A stretch of 7,009 nucleotides of DNA from Candidatus Roizmanbacteria bacterium CG10_big_fil_rev_8_21_14_0_10_45_7 (GTDB lineage: Bacteria > Patescibacteriota > Microgenomatia > UBA1406), in the NCBI GenBank assembly GCA_002793745.1, contig PFEE01000029.1, positions 2,012-9,020 on the forward strand, written 5' to 3'. The notes beneath the pieces are model-generated. The model saw only the letters and a list, made by a program, of their open reading frames with translations. It was not told the DNA's origin and searched no databases. A program made the position numbers and the translations under genes. Shown here in pieces: positions 6,093 through 7,009 of this stretch; positions within the stretch are counted from its first letter, which is position 1, and the number at the start of each line of letters is the position of its first letter.

Positions 6093-6371
6093 CTATAACC
6101 TACAACGAACCGTCATGACTTCCTCCACCCATCGTAATCTCTTATAGGGATCCTGAATATTCTGCTTAATGGCATGCATTAAATGATTAACGCTGTCACG
6201 TAAAACCCTCTCATTATCTGATAATTCAATTTTATTGAAGTCATTAAGGGCATGATGAAAAAATTCCTGTACCGATTCCAAAGCAACTTCTTTTTGAATA
6301 TCGCCTGTTGCAGTAATAATCCGGTACAAGTCCATTTTTATTGACTGAATATAAAAAGCTTTATCTCTCAT
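6093..6371 (-). CDS. Small helical protein of unknown function
   Basis: 92 residues; I do not recognise a family with confidence. The sequence has no signal peptide and no membrane segment and is predicted mostly helical: an amphipathic stretch KAFYIQSIKMDLYRII, an acidic middle part with QEFFHHALNDFNKIEL, and a basic and aromatic end YKRLRWVEEV followed by TVRCRL. It could be a small helical bundle or adaptor in the cytoplasm. Base composition is more AT-rich (about 38 percent GC by hand count) than the neighbouring enzyme genes, as is the gap upstream. The ATG at 6371 has no Shine-Dalgarno sequence. It is followed after 39 nt by the operon promoter candidate, so it may be transcribed separately or read through into the YvlD operon. 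It looks real because it fills the space between neighbours on the same strand with a sensible protein composition. Confidence 0.7.
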   Translation of the reverse strand: MRDKAFYIQSIKMDLYRIITATGDIQKEVALESVQEFFHHALNDFNKIELSDNERVLRDSVNHLMHAIKQNIQDPYKRLRWVEEVMTVRCRL

Positions 6372-6466
6372 AATGCTAAAAAGTTCTTAGTTAATTTTTC
6401 TATCCAAAATAATTATCATGTTTCTATTAACATTTTATCATCTAGAAGAATAGATGGGTAAGTTGA
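6372..6466. other. AT-rich intergenic region
   Basis: This 95-nt gap is the most AT-rich part of the window (6361-6420 is about 22 percent GC). It should hold the promoter of the 92-residue gene and the end of the preceding transcript. Several -10-like words occur on the minus strand (for example GATAAT at 6417-6412), but none has a good -35 partner, so I assign no promoter. Confidence 0.6.
6439..6456 (-). terminator. Weak hairpin after the right-edge gene, possible terminator
   Basis: CATCTA and TAGATG form a perfect 6-bp stem with a 6-nt loop, 10 nt after the stop codon of the upstream gene. The stem is AT-rich, and the sequence that follows on the minus strand (ATAAAATGTTAAT) lacks a clean U-run, so it may only be a transcript end or processing hairpin. 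Confidence 0.25.
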
Positions 6467-7009
6467 TCAGCGTACTACCGATTTATCAATAGCAATGGTT
6501 CCGTCAGTGTTAAAGGTGATAAGCCCAGGGCACATATAGCCGCTTACCGTTATGGTATCAATACCAGAAGAAATGCTACCGAGTTTAAACCCTTGCGCCA
6601 GCAGCGAATCATACAAATACGGATTGGCCATAGACTCAATGCGGCGTTTCATAGCGTCAGGTACGGCTATTGATCCTACATATGCCTCCGTAACCGAGAT
6701 ATGTTTGCCTTGTGGAATAATCGTACCCGATATATTTCCCGGCATAAACGGATACGCGCTCAGCATCGAAAATCCAATAGCGCCGCTTCTTGCCTCCAGT
6801 CGTATGTCGTACAGCAATACGCTTACGGGTTTAGCGCTGTTAATAAGCGCTGCAAAGTCTGCTGCAGTAAGGGAAACCGTAACCGGCACCGTCGCGCACG
6901 ACATCGGCCCCATAATACCAACACTCGTAGAAGAAGTTACTGAACGTTGCAGTAGTGGAGCGTTCTTTACTATCACCTTATTTGGTGAGGCCCCTCCCAA
7001 ATCAACGCG
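6467..7009 (-). CDS. C-terminal part of an unrecognised, probably exported beta-rich protein
   Basis: 180 residues are visible before the TGA at 6469-6467. The frame stays open to the right edge (it begins RVDLGGASPN), and no ATG with a ribosome site is seen, so the N-terminus lies outside; a TTG at 7000 is unlikely to be the start. The sequence is rich in Ser, Thr, Val, Ile and Gly, with alternating beta-type stretches: VPVTVSLTAADFAALINSAK (42-61), then YDIRLEARSGAIGFSM, GNISGTIIPQGKHISVTEAY (91-110), GSIAVPDAMKRRIESM and IDTITVSGYM. An LTxxDFxxLIN element followed by ligand-type beta strands and a G-x-I-x-V-P-x-x-x-x-x-x-I helix resembles in outline the YpmS/DUF2140 or LmeA kind of envelope protein, but this is only a resemblance. 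Two cysteines, Cys38 and Cys160, could form a disulfide if exported. A membrane anchor would be expected in the missing part. Confidence 0.8.
   Translation of the reverse strand, partial: RVDLGGASPNKVIVKNAPLLQRSVTSSTSVGIMGPMSCATVPVTVSLTAADFAALINSAKPVSVLLYDIRLEARSGAIGFSMLSAYPFMPGNISGTIIPQGKHISVTEAYVGSIAVPDAMKRRIESMANPYLYDSLLAQGFKLGSISSGIDTITVSGYMCPGLITFNTDGTIAIDKSVVR

Noticed and set aside
6373..6378. TAGCAT just before the ATG at 6371, identical to the -10-like box of the YvlD operon
   Set aside because: It ends only 1 nt from the start codon, so transcription would begin inside the gene, and no -35 lies at a workable distance.
6998..7000. TTG at 7000 as the start of the right-edge protein
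   Set aside because: The frame continues open to the window edge with no ribosome site at the TTG, so the gene most likely begins outside the window.

Overview
The window is a compact, protein-coding stretch of bacterial DNA of moderate GC content (mid-40s percent by eye). It carries seven genes plus an eighth cut by the right edge or, for the transketolase, by the left edge: seven of the eight lie on the minus strand and one ABC exporter lies on the plus strand. Gaps between genes are mostly 4 nt, or the genes overlap. Starts show little or no Shine-Dalgarno sequence. I see no tRNA, rRNA, CRISPR array, insertion sequence or phage block. The gene mix and compact layout (DUF2130 protein, lone short VKOR, YvlD-type membrane protein, ATP-cone nuclease, human-type short transketolase, small unknown proteins) fit Candidate Phyla Radiation / Patescibacteria, perhaps Parcubacteria-like. 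That is an inference from content, not a proven assignment.

Layout. Positions 1-1546 (minus) hold a transketolase whose C-terminal domain runs off the left edge. It overlaps by 8 nt the end of an upstream gene (1539-2384, minus) for an ATP-cone domain fused to a PD-(D/E)XK nuclease. A 45-nt divergent promoter region (2385-2429) follows, with two mirror-image TATACT boxes. Then comes a complete half-size ABC exporter (2430-4205, plus), which converges on and overlaps by 23 nt the next gene. That gene ends a three-gene minus-strand operon, in transcription order: YvlD/phage-holin-4-like membrane protein (6053-5709), VKOR-like thiol oxidase (5704-5285) and DUF2130 coiled-coil nuclease-fold protein (5280-4183), separated by exactly 4 nt each. 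The operon starts at a promoter-like sequence that overlaps a perfect 16-bp palindrome covering the first start codon. Upstream are a 92-residue protein of unknown function (6093-6371), an AT-rich gap (6372-6466), and the C-terminal part of an unrecognised beta-rich protein (6467-7009) that enters from the right edge.

How the genes may work together. Transketolase is central carbon metabolism (non-oxidative pentose phosphate pathway). The exporter, VKOR and YvlD proteins are envelope functions. Two different PD-(D/E)XK-fold proteins of unsettled biology lie on either side of the exporter. No described defence system is recognisable, but the ATP-cone nuclease, the symmetric divergent promoter with predicted leaderless starts, and the palindrome at the YvlD start are the items most worth following up.
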